In this document: positions 1 through 8,229 of the stretch, in pieces
How positions within the stretch are numbered: position 1 is the stretch's first letter
Layout of the letters: each line of letters opens with the position of its first letter
Origin: JARRNJ01 sp037385045
Lineage (GTDB): Bacteria; Pseudomonadota; Gammaproteobacteria; JASBUN01
Assembly: GCA_037385045.1 (NCBI GenBank)
Contig: JARRNJ010000068.1
Location: forward strand, 1 to 21,029
Length of the DNA stretch: 21,029 nt
Reading direction: 5' to 3'
Notes under the pieces: generated by a model
What the model was told of the DNA's origin: nothing
Database searches by the model: none
Seen by the model: the letters and a program-made list of their open reading frames with translations, nothing else
Translations under genes and position numbers: made by a program

Positions 1-857
1 CGGTCCTTGGTCTGAATCACGTACATGTGATAGACGCTCTCGGCCCAGTCCTTCTCCGGCGGCGTCTGCACCAGGTCCGCGAGCCGCTCGTTGTAGCGTT
101 GCGCCACTTCATGCCGGCGGGCATTGAGCGCGTCGATGTGACGCAGCATGACCCGTCCCATGGCGGCCTGAATCTCGTTGAAGCGGAGATTGAACCCGGG
201 CACGTCATGGGTGAACTTGCTCTGGCGGCCGTGGTTGCGCAGCATGCGCACCTTGTCCGCCACCTGTGCGTCGTTGGTCAGCACGCATCCGCCGTCGCCG
301 AAGACGGTGAGATTCTTGGACGGATAGAACGAAAACGCGCTGGCCGTGCCCATGGAGCCCACCCGCTTGCCCCGGTAGCGGGCGCCGATGGCCTGAGCGC
401 AGTCTTCCAGCACCCATAGTTTGTGCTTGTCGGCAATCGCCTGGATGCGGTCCATGTCGGCCGGATGCCCGTAGAGGTGCACCGGAATGATTCCCACCGT
501 GCGCGGCGTGATGGCGGCTTCCACGGCGGCGGGATCGAGACAGTAGGTGTCGTCCACGTCGACGAAGATCGGCGTCGCGCCCTGGTGAATCAGCGGTTCC
601 ACCGACGGAAACGCGGTATGGGACGGCAGGATGACTTCGTCGCCGGGGCCGAGGCCCTGGGCCTTGTGCAGCAGGAACACCGCGGCGGTCCACGACGACG
701 ACAGCACGCAGTGCTTCATGCCGACAAAATCGGCCAGTTCCTGCTCGAAGGCGGCGCATTCGTCGGCGAGAATGTAGCGCCCGGAGTTGAGCGCGGTCAT
801 GGCGGCGTCACGGATTTCGTCGTTCAAAAATACTTTCGACAAGGGGATTTTCTTCAT
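1..857 (-). CDS. DegT/DnrJ/EryC1/StrS-family PLP aminotransferase (3' end cut by window edge)
   Basis: Family members transaminate nucleotide-linked keto-sugars, with PLP as cofactor, to make amino sugars for LPS, O-antigen or exopolysaccharide. The first 285 residues are visible. The N-terminus MKKIPLSKVFLNDEI is typical. A Gly-rich PLP pocket (CVLSSSWTAAVFLL) follows, then the LEDCAQAIGA stretch with the cofactor-stacking acid. SFYPSKNLT carries the PLP-binding lysine at about residue 181, as usual in this family. The NHGRQSKFTHDVPGFNLRF region is also conserved. The start at 857 has GGGAG seven bases upstream. It lies 35 bp after the oxidoreductase gene on the same strand, so the two are probably cotranscribed and act on the same sugar nucleotide. 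The exact sugar cannot be named. About 80-100 C-terminal residues lie outside the window. Confidence 0.93.
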   Translation of the reverse strand, partial: MKKIPLSKVFLNDEIRDAAMTALNSGRYILADECAAFEQELADFVGMKHCVLSSSWTAAVFLLHKAQGLGPGDEVILPSHTAFPSVEPLIHQGATPIFVDVDDTYCLDPAAVEAAITPRTVGIIPVHLYGHPADMDRIQAIADKHKLWVLEDCAQAIGARYRGKRVGSMGTASAFSFYPSKNLTVFGDGGCVLTNDAQVADKVRMLRNHGRQSKFTHDVPGFNLRFNEIQAAMGRVMLRHIDALNARRHEVAQRYNERLADLVQTPPEKDWAESVYHMYVIQTKD

Positions 858-892
858 CGACAGACTCCCTGTTTCGGTTTGGGGGATTCGGT

Positions 893-1930
893 TCAGGATT
901 CAAGTTCGAGCGTGCGGCCGGTGGCGGCCGATTCCAGGGCCTTTTGCACGACACGCACCGACCAGTAGCCGGCCCATCCGTCGGCGTCGGCCGGCGCGCG
1001 GGTCTGCACGGAATCCAGGAATGCGCGCACTTCCGCCTGCAGCGGCTCCACGGGGGGAAACTCCAGTTGCTGGCTGGTCTCCTCGACCGCGACAATGCCG
1101 TGCTCGCTGACCTCGTGGCGGGCGGTGTGGGTCGTGACTTTGTATTGGGAGATGTTGAAGTCGCACAGGGCGCTGATGCGGTCGCCGAGCACCTGCACCT
1201 GGCGGAATTTTCCTGGCGTGTGGTAGCCCGTTTCCACCGTCGCCCACACTTTGTTGGAACCGCCGTCGCCGGGAATTTCGTACTCCATGGAAATCCAGGA
1301 CTCGTCGTCCATGCCCCGCCCCAGGAAGTCGTTGAGCACCGCGGTCACGCGGACCGGAGGGCGGCCCAGGAACATGTTGAACAGGTCCACGAAATGGATC
1401 GCGTCGGCGAAGGTGACGCCGCTGTCGTTGCGGGGCCGCTTGAAGCCGCTGAAGTTGCCGCGCAGGATCTTGATGTTGCCGAAGCGGCCCAGCGCGATTT
1501 CATCGCGCAACCAGCGCGCGGCGGGGTCGAAACGGAAGATGTGTCCAACCTGCAGGATGCGCTGGCGCTCCTGCGCCAGCTCGGCCAGCTTGCGCGAGTC
1601 CTCGGCCTCCAGCGTCAGCGGCTTTTCCGCGAACACGTCCTTGTCGGCCTCGAGATAGCGCCGGCACAGTTCGTAGTGGCTCTGCGCCGGTGTGGCGACC
1701 AGGGCACAATCGACCTGCGGCAGAAATGCGTAGGGGTCCGAGCTGACCCGCTCTGGATCAAGGCCCGATTCCACCAGCTTGTCCAGCTGTGCCGGATCGG
1801 TGTCCACGCAGTACAACTCGACCGGCGATTCGCGCAGGACACGCAGGTGGTTCTTGCCCCAGCGTCCCACGCCCAGCAGTACCACTCGCGGCCGGCCGCT
1901 GCCGGTCTGGCCCGTTACAGTCTCACTCAT
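893..1930 (-). CDS. Gfo/Idh/MocA-family NAD(P)-dependent sugar oxidoreductase
   Basis: A 345-residue cytoplasmic oxidoreductase. The Rossmann motif GVGRWGKNH is at residues 20-28. An acidic residue (D43) at the end of the second strand suggests NAD rather than NADP. The family's EKP motif is at 102-104, with K103 the expected catalytic lysine. FADAIHFVD (about 174-182) supplies the conserved Asp/His pair of the active site. The ATG at 1930 is chosen over an upstream in-frame TTG because GGAG lies six bases before it. Known relatives oxidise or reduce nucleotide sugars (WbpB/WlbA-like) just before the aminotransferase step, and the DegT gene directly downstream fits that: a 3-keto sugar would be made here and aminated next. 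The substrate is inferred from context only. Confidence 0.94.
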   Translation of the reverse strand: MSETVTGQTGSGRPRVVLLGVGRWGKNHLRVLRESPVELYCVDTDPAQLDKLVESGLDPERVSSDPYAFLPQVDCALVATPAQSHYELCRRYLEADKDVFAEKPLTLEAEDSRKLAELAQERQRILQVGHIFRFDPAARWLRDEIALGRFGNIKILRGNFSGFKRPRNDSGVTFADAIHFVDLFNMFLGRPPVRVTAVLNDFLGRGMDDESWISMEYEIPGDGGSNKVWATVETGYHTPGKFRQVQVLGDRISALCDFNISQYKVTTHTARHEVSEHGIVAVEETSQQLEFPPVEPLQAEVRAFLDSVQTRAPADADGWAGYWSVRVVQKALESAATGRTLELES

Positions 1931-2078
1931 GTGCAACTCCAGTTTCTGTGGTTTTCAAGTCCGCCCCGTGGCGGGTGCAAAATACGATTCGGAGTGACAG
2001 TCCCGGCCGCTGCACACGCGTGGATATCACCGCGTTGCGGCAATGGCGTCAGCTGTACCCCACAGGGTTCGGGCGCGC

Positions 2079-3728
2079 CTATTCGATCCGTTTCAGCAAC
2101 TGCGGATGGCGGTTCAACTGGCTACTGCTCCAGATCGCCAGTCCCTGCGCCCGGTAGAACTGCTGGTAGGCCGGCGGGTCGCCGTCGCTCGGCGACCATT
2201 TGCGCGGGTTGTAATACGCGATTACATAGCCCGACTGATGGGTGCGGATCCAGTCTGGCAGATCGCGCGAATTCAGTTCCTTCACCGGATGGGTGAGACG
2301 GCCGAAAAAGTTGAACTGGCCCTGGTAGCCTGAGTCAAGGATGGCAACCGGCTCGCCGCGCTCCGCGGCGTGCCGTAAAAAGGTGCTGGCGGGACGCAGG
2401 TCGTACGCCGGCCAGGACAGATAGAAGACCCCGCCTACGAGAATCAGCAGACCGATCCAGGTGCTTGCTGCCAGGGTCTGTACGCCGGTTTCCAGACGGA
2501 CCGCTCCGCGCCATGTGATCAGCAGCCCGCCGAGGAGCAGCAGGGCGCCGCCCACGGTCAACACCAGGGGCAGCGAGATTCCGGCCAGCCAGGGTGCGTG
2601 GCCGTGGTGGCCACGCGCCAGTAGCGGCAGCGCCAGCCACACCGCGCCAACCAGCACGTATGCCAGGCCTGGAACGGTGAAGCGCATTTTTGGCTGGGCC
2701 GCGGCCAGACCGCGCGCCGCCAACAGTGCCAGCGCCGGGAAAAGAGGCAGAAGATAATGCGGTTGCTTGCCGGCGACCACCGACAGCACGATGAACATGG
2801 GAACCGCCCAGGCCACGCACAGGCGCACCGCGGGCTCGTGCCACAGACCGCGCAGGCGCATTGCGCGCCAGGTGGCGGGCCAGAGGGACCAGGGGAACAG
2901 CAGCACCGGCAGCAGTGGCAGGTACCACCACAGCGGCCGGTGGTGACCGTTCATGGCAACCGGCCCGCTGGAGCCCATGTAGCCGGCGGTCTGATACAGG
3001 ACCATGTCGAGGAAATACTCGGGGCCGGCCTGGATCATCATCGGCACCAGCCATATCAGGCTTACCAGCAGCGCAACCCCGAGCGACAGCAACAGGCCCA
3101 GGTACCACCGCCGCCAGGTGAGCTGCGCCGGTCGCGCCTCACCCATCCACCATGGGGCGAGCAAGGCGATGCCGGCAATGGGCAGCAGTACCACCGGGCC
3201 TTTGGCGAGGACGCCCAGGCCCAAGGCGATGCCGGTGAAGATGGCGTAACGCAGCGCAGGCTGCTGCCAGAAACGGACCAGCATGTAAGCAGCCAGCACC
3301 ACGAACGCCGCCAGCAGCATGTCGATCATGGACGATGACCCGAACACCGCCCAGTACAGTGCGCCCAACGTCAGCGTGGGTGCCAGAACCGCCGTCTGTG
3401 CCGTTTCGGGCCACAGGCGGCGGGCGAGCAGCGAGGTGACCCACAGCGCCAGCAGACCGGACAGGGGCGCGACCAGCCGTCCCCACCACTCACTGACGCC
3501 GAATACCAGCCAGCCCATTTCCACCAGCCAGAAAAACAACGGCGGTTTGCCGTCGTAGGGGTGGCCGTTGAGCAGAGGCACCCATAGGCTTCCGCCGTGC
3601 CACATGTTCCATGCCACCGACAGGTAGCGGGTTTCATCAATGGGTAACGGCGGGCGGATGAGGAGCATGCCGACCACCAGGAACAGCCAGCCCCAGGCCC
3701 AGAAGGGAAGAAATCTTCGCAGCCCCAC
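2079..3728 (-). CDS. ArnT-like (GT39/GT83) polyprenyl-phosphate-sugar transferase, integral membrane
   Basis: A 549-residue multi-pass inner-membrane glycosyltransferase of the ArnT/PMT group. These enzymes move a sugar from undecaprenyl phosphate to lipid A or another periplasmic acceptor. After the first membrane helix comes the catalytic-loop acid pair in PIDETRYLSVAW (D31-E32), then HPYDGKPPLFFW (about 56-67), the hallmark of ArnT-type proteins. Roughly ten further hydrophobic segments follow, with a WWYLPLLPVLLFPW loop near the middle. A soluble, presumably periplasmic, tail of about 100 residues begins after the last helix near residue 445. The start is GTG at 3728 with AAGGA eight bases upstream. 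It is first in a minus-strand run with the oxidoreductase and aminotransferase, although 148 bp separate it from the next gene. The sugar and acceptor are unknown; a true L-Ara4N transferase cannot be claimed without the rest of an arn operon. Confidence 0.9.
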   Translation of the reverse strand: MGLRRFLPFWAWGWLFLVVGMLLIRPPLPIDETRYLSVAWNMWHGGSLWVPLLNGHPYDGKPPLFFWLVEMGWLVFGVSEWWGRLVAPLSGLLALWVTSLLARRLWPETAQTAVLAPTLTLGALYWAVFGSSSMIDMLLAAFVVLAAYMLVRFWQQPALRYAIFTGIALGLGVLAKGPVVLLPIAGIALLAPWWMGEARPAQLTWRRWYLGLLLSLGVALLVSLIWLVPMMIQAGPEYFLDMVLYQTAGYMGSSGPVAMNGHHRPLWWYLPLLPVLLFPWSLWPATWRAMRLRGLWHEPAVRLCVAWAVPMFIVLSVVAGKQPHYLLPLFPALALLAARGLAAAQPKMRFTVPGLAYVLVGAVWLALPLLARGHHGHAPWLAGISLPLVLTVGGALLLLGGLLITWRGAVRLETGVQTLAASTWIGLLILVGGVFYLSWPAYDLRPASTFLRHAAERGEPVAILDSGYQGQFNFFGRLTHPVKELNSRDLPDWIRTHQSGYVIAYYNPRKWSPSDGDPPAYQQFYRAQGLAIWSSSQLNRHPQLLKRIE

Positions 3729-4074
3729 TCGGTCGTCCTTATCGCTTATGACGCCGGTATAGGGACCGGCGTTCCAATGCAGCGCTCCTTATATCACGGC
3801 CGCGGGCTGCAGCCCAACGGCACGAGACTCATTATAGATTAAGGAGCTGTAATATTGGATGGCCGTCACAAGCCGGTCACAGACCGGCAAGTGTGCGTGC
3901 CCGGCCGGCGGCAACGCGCCCCCGCCCGGTGTATCCCCGCGGTGCCCGCGATGGGGCGCCCGGGGGGCGCACCAGCAGGCCGCTTGTGGCGGGTTTGTTT
4001 GTTCCTTATGCTGAGCCCGTTGCCACCGTGTGCAGCCACCGGCTGCGCGCCTTGCGCCCGCGGATGGAGGTCCA
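3729..4074. other. Divergent intergenic region between the ArnT-like and TPR-glycosyltransferase genes
   Basis: 346 bp with no convincing gene. It holds a perfect 8-bp inverted repeat (ACGCCGGT, six-base loop ATAGGG, ACCGGCGT; 3751-3772) about 23 bp upstream of the ArnT-like start, which could be an operator or a leader hairpin. The TATAAT candidate for the minus strand lies at 3831-3836. On the plus strand, AAGGAG at 3841 precedes a short Cys-rich frame that shows no family likeness and was not called. Confidence 0.5.
3831..3836 (-). promoter_or_regulatory. Candidate -10 element for the ArnT-like gene
   Basis: The minus strand reads a perfect TATAAT here, 103 bp before the GTG start of the ArnT-like gene. 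No good -35 hexamer is visible at 16-18 bp spacing (the best is TCCAAT), so this is only a candidate. Confidence 0.3.
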
Positions 4075-5850
4075 GTGCTTAGCAGTGACGAATCCTTGGC
4101 GCAGGCGGTCGAACGCCATCAGGCCGGGGACCTGGCCCAGGCGGAGGCCGCTTATCGCGCCATCCTGACACGGGACCCGCGTTGTTCCGATGCCTTGCAT
4201 TTGCTGGGTGTGATCGCCAGTCAACGCGGCGACGACGCGACGGCCGAGGGGTTGATCCGACAGGCCATCGCTCTGAAGCCGGACGCGGCCCGCTATCATT
4301 TCGATCTGGGCATCTCCCTCAAATCCCTCGGCCGGCTGCAGGACGCCGTTGCTGCGCTGCAGCAGGGTCTGCAGATGGAGCCCCAGGCAGCCGAGGCCAA
4401 CAACAACCTCGGTTGCGTGTACCTGGATCTGGGCCAGCACCGAAAGGCGGTGCAGTGCTTTGTTAGCGCTACGGGGCTGCGGCCCGATTATCCCGAAGCG
4501 CTCAACAATCTCGGCAACGCGTATGCCTCGTTGGACCGGCCGGGCGACGCGATCGGGGCCTACGTGCGGGCGCTGCAGGCGCGGCCGGACTATGCCGCGG
4601 CGGCCACCAATCTCGGGCGGGTCCTGCGGCGGCAAGGGCGGTTGGCGGAAGCGGAAGAGTGCTTCCGGCGGGCATTGGAACTGGAGCCCGGTGATGCTGA
4701 CGCCCATCACAATCTCGGCCTGGCACTGAAGGGAAAGGGCGACGCTTCAGGGGCGTTGGCGAGTTATCGCGAGGCGCTGCGCCTTCGCCCGCGCTCGGCG
4801 GCAATTCTCAATTCGCTCGGTGTAGTGCTGGCCGAACAGGGGCAGATCACGGATGCGCTCGGCTGCTATGAAGCCGCCCTGCGGGAACAGCCACAGTTGC
4901 GCGAGGCGCAATGGAACCAGGCGTTGGCGCGATTGCTGAGCGGGAACCTGGCCGGCGGCTGGCCCGGCTACGAACAGCGCCTGCATATGCAGCGGTACTA
5001 CCCGCACCGCTACCGCAAGCCCCGCTGGGATGGCGGCGAACTGCAGGGGCAGCGGGTGTTGATTCATGATGAGATCGGCTATGGCGATGTGTTCCAGTTC
5101 GTGCGCTATCTGCCGCTGGTCAAGGCGCGCGGCGCGTACGTGATATTCGAGTGCAAACCCGGGCTGCAACGCCTCCTGGCCGGCATGGAGGGCGTCGACT
5201 GCCTGCGCGAACGTACTTCGCAGCCGGTGCCCGAGGCCGAATTCGATCTGTACCTGCCGATGGAGAGCCTGCCGTATGTGTTCGGCACCACGCTGGCGAC
5301 GGTGCCCGATACCGTTCCCTACGTGCGCCCCGACCCGGCGCTGGTGGATGAGTGGCGCAAGCGGCTGGATGGGTTGCTGGGCAATGGGGACGGCATTCGG
5401 GTCGGTCTGGTCTGGTCCGGCAATCCGGACAGTGAATATGACCGGCAGCGCTCGATTTCGCTGGACCGTTTGGCGCCGCTTGCGAGCGTCGGTGGCGTGC
5501 GTTTGGTCAGTCTGCAGAAGGGGCCGGCGGCGGATCAGTTGCGGCGGGAGCCTTCCGGCCCCGATATGCTCGCACTGGGTGACCAATTAACGGATTTCGC
5601 CGACACCGCGGCGGTGATCGCCAACCTGGACCTGGTGATTTCCGTGGAAACCGCCGTACCCCATCTGGCGGGCGCCATGGCCAGGCCAGTGTGGACGCTG
5701 CTGCCGTTCGTGCCCGCATGGCGTTGGCTGCTGGCGCGGGAGGACAGCCCCTGGTATCCGAGCATGCGCCTGTTCCGCCAGCCACGGTCCGGTGATTGGG
5801 ACAGCGTGATCGCCTCGGTGGCGCAGCGTTTGGAGCAACTGGTGCGTTGA
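4075..5850 (+). CDS. TPR-repeat protein with C-terminal glycosyltransferase (GT9/GT41-like) domain
   Basis: A 591-residue two-part protein. Residues about 5-285 are some eight consecutive 34-residue TPR units, seen as recurring blocks such as EALNNLGNAYASL and DAHHNLGLALKGKG. Residues about 320-590 form a heptosyltransferase-like GT-B fold: HDEIGYGDVFQFVRYLP near 327, GLVWSGNP, SLQKGPAADQL, and LVISVETAVPHLAGA near 520. The usual VDTxxxHLAG motif has Glu (E525) in place of Asp. H530 is kept. The GTG at 4075 is preferred because GGAGG ends four bases before it; a GTG at 4030 would add 15 residues without a ribosome site. No signal peptide is seen, so it is probably cytoplasmic. Such proteins are common in surface-glycan and protein-glycosylation loci, but its donor and target are unknown. 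Neighbouring sugar genes support a glycan role. Confidence 0.9.
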   Translation: MLSSDESLAQAVERHQAGDLAQAEAAYRAILTRDPRCSDALHLLGVIASQRGDDATAEGLIRQAIALKPDAARYHFDLGISLKSLGRLQDAVAALQQGLQMEPQAAEANNNLGCVYLDLGQHRKAVQCFVSATGLRPDYPEALNNLGNAYASLDRPGDAIGAYVRALQARPDYAAAATNLGRVLRRQGRLAEAEECFRRALELEPGDADAHHNLGLALKGKGDASGALASYREALRLRPRSAAILNSLGVVLAEQGQITDALGCYEAALREQPQLREAQWNQALARLLSGNLAGGWPGYEQRLHMQRYYPHRYRKPRWDGGELQGQRVLIHDEIGYGDVFQFVRYLPLVKARGAYVIFECKPGLQRLLAGMEGVDCLRERTSQPVPEAEFDLYLPMESLPYVFGTTLATVPDTVPYVRPDPALVDEWRKRLDGLLGNGDGIRVGLVWSGNPDSEYDRQRSISLDRLAPLASVGGVRLVSLQKGPAADQLRREPSGPDMLALGDQLTDFADTAAVIANLDLVISVETAVPHLAGAMARPVWTLLPFVPAWRWLLAREDSPWYPSMRLFRQPRSGDWDSVIASVAQRLEQLVR

Positions 5851-5879
5851 CATTCGCGGCGCCAACGCGGCTCGCCGAG

Positions 5880-5911
5880 CGATGCCCTGGGGCGGCATCG
5901 CCACCCCAGGG
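5880..5911. terminator. Hairpin between convergent genes (possible terminator)
   Basis: Lies between the stop codons of the TPR-glycosyltransferase (plus) and the FadL-like gene (minus). CCCTGGGG (5885-5892) pairs with CCCCAGGG (5904-5911). An alternative pairing, CGATGCC (5880-5886) with GGCATCG (5894-5900), excludes it. Neither side has a T-tract, so intrinsic termination is uncertain. Confidence 0.4.
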
Positions 5912-5919
5912 ACAACGGT

Positions 5920-7206
5920 TCAGAAACGGTATCCGATATTGGCGCTGACCGAGGTTTCGCCAAGCCGGATTTTCGCATTTGGCGCCTGCGGATCGGTAGC
6001 CGGAGCGGTGAGAGTGTATTTCTTCGCGTACATGGCGGCGACCGCCACGTCCCAGTGGTTGTTGATCCGATAGCCTGCGCCGAGGGTGAGATGACTCTTG
6101 GTAACGGCCGGCAGGATCAGGTTATGGCTCACCTGTCCGTCGCCGAATGGCGCACTGCCGTAGTTGAATCCCGCGCGCAAGTCGAGCCTGGACGTCGCCG
6201 CGTAGCTCACGCCCAGCGCGTACACGGTCTGGTTTTTCCAGCCCGGGTCCATGGGCATGTCATAACCGCTCGGGCCTTTCACCGTCAGCTTGTTCATGGT
6301 GTCGGACCAGTTGACCCACTTGACGTCCGCCGACACCGTCAGCTTGTCATCGGGACGTACCGCGACGCCGACGGCGAACTGTTGCGGATAGTCCAGGTTG
6401 AGTCGGTACCGGCCCGCGGGGAACGGGTTTGAATTGACGGTGATGTCGCCGGCGGCGAGGTTGTACTCGAGATCGTTGAAGTACTGTTTGCTCTTGTAGG
6501 CGGCGCCGACGGTGACCGCGGGTGAAAGGTCGTAGAGCAGGCCGAACGAGACGCCGAAGCCGAATCCGCTGGCGCTGCGGCTGAGATCGAAATTGTTGAT
6601 CACGGTGTCGCCCTGACCGTTGGCCGTGGTATCCGCCAGGGCGCGTTGTTTGAATGCGACCGACTGGTAGTCGATATTGAGTGACGCACCCACACTCAGT
6701 TTGTCATTGACGTTCCAGGCCACCACCGGCGCCATTTGCCAGAACGATATGTTGCTGTAGCCGTCCCAATACAGATTGGGGCTGCCGCCGCCAGGCGTCA
6801 TCATCAGTGTCGAGGGGTAATCCACGCCCATACCCGAGGTTCCGTACATGCCGCCGCCGAAATAGACCGGGCTGCCGTCGCGGATCGGCGCGCTCCAGCC
6901 GAGCGCCGGAATGCCGTAGGCGTCCACGGAACTGTCGGCGCTGCTGCCGCCAAGGGCGGTGAAATCCACGCTGCGCGAAGGCATGAAGGCTTCCATGGAG
7001 AAGTCGGCCCGCCGGCCGATGCGGGCCGAGCCGGCCGGGTTGGTGACCGCCGTCATGGCGCTTCCGGGGTTGGCGGTCACGGCGCCGGCAAGGGATTTCT
7101 GGTAAGTGCCGATGCCGATGAGCTGATAACCATTGGTGGCGAATGCCGCCAGCGGGCTCAAGGTCGCGGCGACCGCGACCACAGTGATAACGGTTCGATT
7201 AAGCAT
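5920..7206 (-). CDS. FadL/OmpP1/TodX-family outer-membrane transport porin
   Basis: A 428-residue outer-membrane beta-barrel expected to pass hydrophobic compounds (fatty acids, hydrocarbons or similar). The N-terminus MLNRTVITVVAVAATLSPLAAFA is a cleavable signal peptide. The mature protein begins TNGYQLIGIGTYQKSLAGA, the FadL N-terminal hatch. TNPAG (about residues 57-61) is the conserved NPA motif. The remainder is alternating beta-strand sequence, ending in IGYRF with the terminal Phe used by the BAM insertion machinery. The ATG at 7206 has GGAG five bases upstream. The frame stays open further upstream, but the signal peptide fixes the start. The gene diverges from the exported DsrE-like gene and shares its upstream region. 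The actual ligand cannot be read from sequence. Confidence 0.93.
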   Translation of the reverse strand: MLNRTVITVVAVAATLSPLAAFATNGYQLIGIGTYQKSLAGAVTANPGSAMTAVTNPAGSARIGRRADFSMEAFMPSRSVDFTALGGSSADSSVDAYGIPALGWSAPIRDGSPVYFGGGMYGTSGMGVDYPSTLMMTPGGGSPNLYWDGYSNISFWQMAPVVAWNVNDKLSVGASLNIDYQSVAFKQRALADTTANGQGDTVINNFDLSRSASGFGFGVSFGLLYDLSPAVTVGAAYKSKQYFNDLEYNLAAGDITVNSNPFPAGRYRLNLDYPQQFAVGVAVRPDDKLTVSADVKWVNWSDTMNKLTVKGPSGYDMPMDPGWKNQTVYALGVSYAATSRLDLRAGFNYGSAPFGDGQVSHNLILPAVTKSHLTLGAGYRINNHWDVAVAAMYAKKYTLTAPATDPQAPNAKIRLGETSVSANIGYRF

Positions 7207-7561
7207 TAGGACTCCAGGGGAAACAAATATCATTATTGAGGAAACTTCGAATATTCTCATAAAACGAACCTTGCTGACAGCCGCGGGTTGCCTGGCGCAA
7301 CGGGTCACCAGGGTCCGTGACGATTCCACGCAAGATCGCCGATCCCCGCGCCTGTTTGCTTTCGTTGGCGGCGGAGCCGGGGGTAACGTGCTAATTACGT
7401 TTAAAAAGATGTGGGTTCGCCGACGCTTGACCGGATCGGGCGACGGGGATAGAAAGGATGGGCACCCCCGGTGCGCAGGGCAGCCCATGCGAGCCCGTCA
7501 AGAGGCAGGGCTCCCCGGAAAATAATCACAATCGAACGTTCATCAATAGGAGGAAACACCC
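7207..7561. other. Divergent regulatory region between the FadL-like and DsrE-like genes
   Basis: 355 bp without a gene. It contains short arms AACGT/ACGTT (7385-7401, seven-base gap) in an AT-rich patch. In the presumed leader of the plus-strand gene there are two successive potential stems: ATGGGC/GCCCAT (7458-7488, with an inner GCACC/GGTGC) and GAGCCC/GGGCTC (7491-7513). No -35/-10 pair stood out on either strand, and no known riboswitch core was recognised. Confidence 0.45.
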
Positions 7562-8053
7562 ATGCAACGAGCATCGACGATGAGAATGGCGTGTGTCGGT
7601 GCCGCGGTCGGCGCGGCACTGGCTATCGCTGCGGGTCCGGCGGCGGCCAGCACCTTCCACGGCGCCCCGGCGAATCCGCACCACGAGTACGGTGCGATTT
7701 TCCACCTCGACAGCGGCGGCAACCACGCCATCAAAAAGACCCTCAACAACATCGAAAACCTGCTGCACGATCCGCGGGTCAAGGGACATATCCGCGTCGA
7801 ACTGCTGGCCAACAGCAAGGGCTTCGACGTCTACGTGAAAAACAATGGCTTCGAAAAGAAGCTGCGTCACCTGAAATCGGAAGGCGTGATTCTGGCGCAA
7901 TGTGCGAACACGCTGCGGGAAAAACACATTCCCCGCAAGGATCTTTATTCGTTCGTTTCCATCGTGCCTTCGGGGGTCGGGGAGATCACGCTGCGGGAAT
8001 CCGAGGGATGGGCGTACATCCATCCGGCACCGCCGGCCAGCAGTAGCATGTAA
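7562..8053 (+). CDS. Exported DsrE/DsrF-like family protein
   Basis: 163 residues. The N-terminus has Arg residues, a hydrophobic Ala-rich core and an AAAS cleavage-like site near residue 30, so the protein is probably periplasmic. The mature part resembles the DsrE/DsrF-like (YchN-type) fold. It has a beta-strand start (EYGAIFHLDSG), a helix with NNIENLL, the strand HIRVELLANSKGFDVYV, and EGVILAQCANTLRE with a single conserved-position Cys. That Cys is the residue that carries persulfide in sulfur-relay relatives. AGGAGG at 7548-7553 is eight bases before the ATG, an unusually strong site. The gene stands alone, followed by a good terminator. Cytoplasmic DsrE works with DsrF/H; exported versions are poorly characterised, so a periplasmic sulfur- or thiol-related role is inference. 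Confidence 0.78.
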   Translation: MQRASTMRMACVGAAVGAALAIAAGPAAASTFHGAPANPHHEYGAIFHLDSGGNHAIKKTLNNIENLLHDPRVKGHIRVELLANSKGFDVYVKNNGFEKKLRHLKSEGVILAQCANTLREKHIPRKDLYSFVSIVPSGVGEITLRESEGWAYIHPAPPASSSM

Positions 8054-8077
8054 ATCACAGCATGAGTAGTACGTGTG

Positions 8078-8109
8078 ACGCCCCGCCTTCGAGCGGGGCG
8101 TTGCTTTTT
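8078..8109 (+). terminator. Rho-independent terminator of the DsrE-like gene
   Basis: ACGCCCCGC (8078-8086) pairs perfectly with GCGGGGCGT (8093-8101) over a six-base CTTCGA loop, followed by TTGCTTTTT. It begins 24 bp after the stop codon. Confidence 0.88.
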
Positions 8110-8167
8110 GCACGCACCCGTTCGACGCCTGGGCTGTGGTGCGGCCGCCCTTGACCGGGCGCCTGAC

Positions 8168-8218
8168 GAGGAAAACAGAAAAAAGCCGCATCCGGGCTCC
8201 GTGCGGGAGCCCGGATGC
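8168..8218 (-). terminator. Strong rho-independent terminator of the tup operon
   Basis: A perfect 13-bp stem (8188-8200 with 8206-8218, five-base loop) is followed on the minus strand by GGCTTTTTTCTGTTTTCC. It starts just past the tupA stop codon. Confidence 0.9.
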
Positions 8219-8229
8219 CGGCGCAGCGG

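Noticed and set aside
944..2296. 450-codon open frame on the plus strand
   Set aside because: Antisense shadow of the oxidoreductase gene; high GC keeps the opposite frame open and the translation has no family likeness.
3855..4082. Short frames after AAGGAG at 3841, including a Cys-rich 51-codon one
   Set aside because: Good ribosome-like site but low-complexity translation without family likeness; more likely the leader of the TPR gene.
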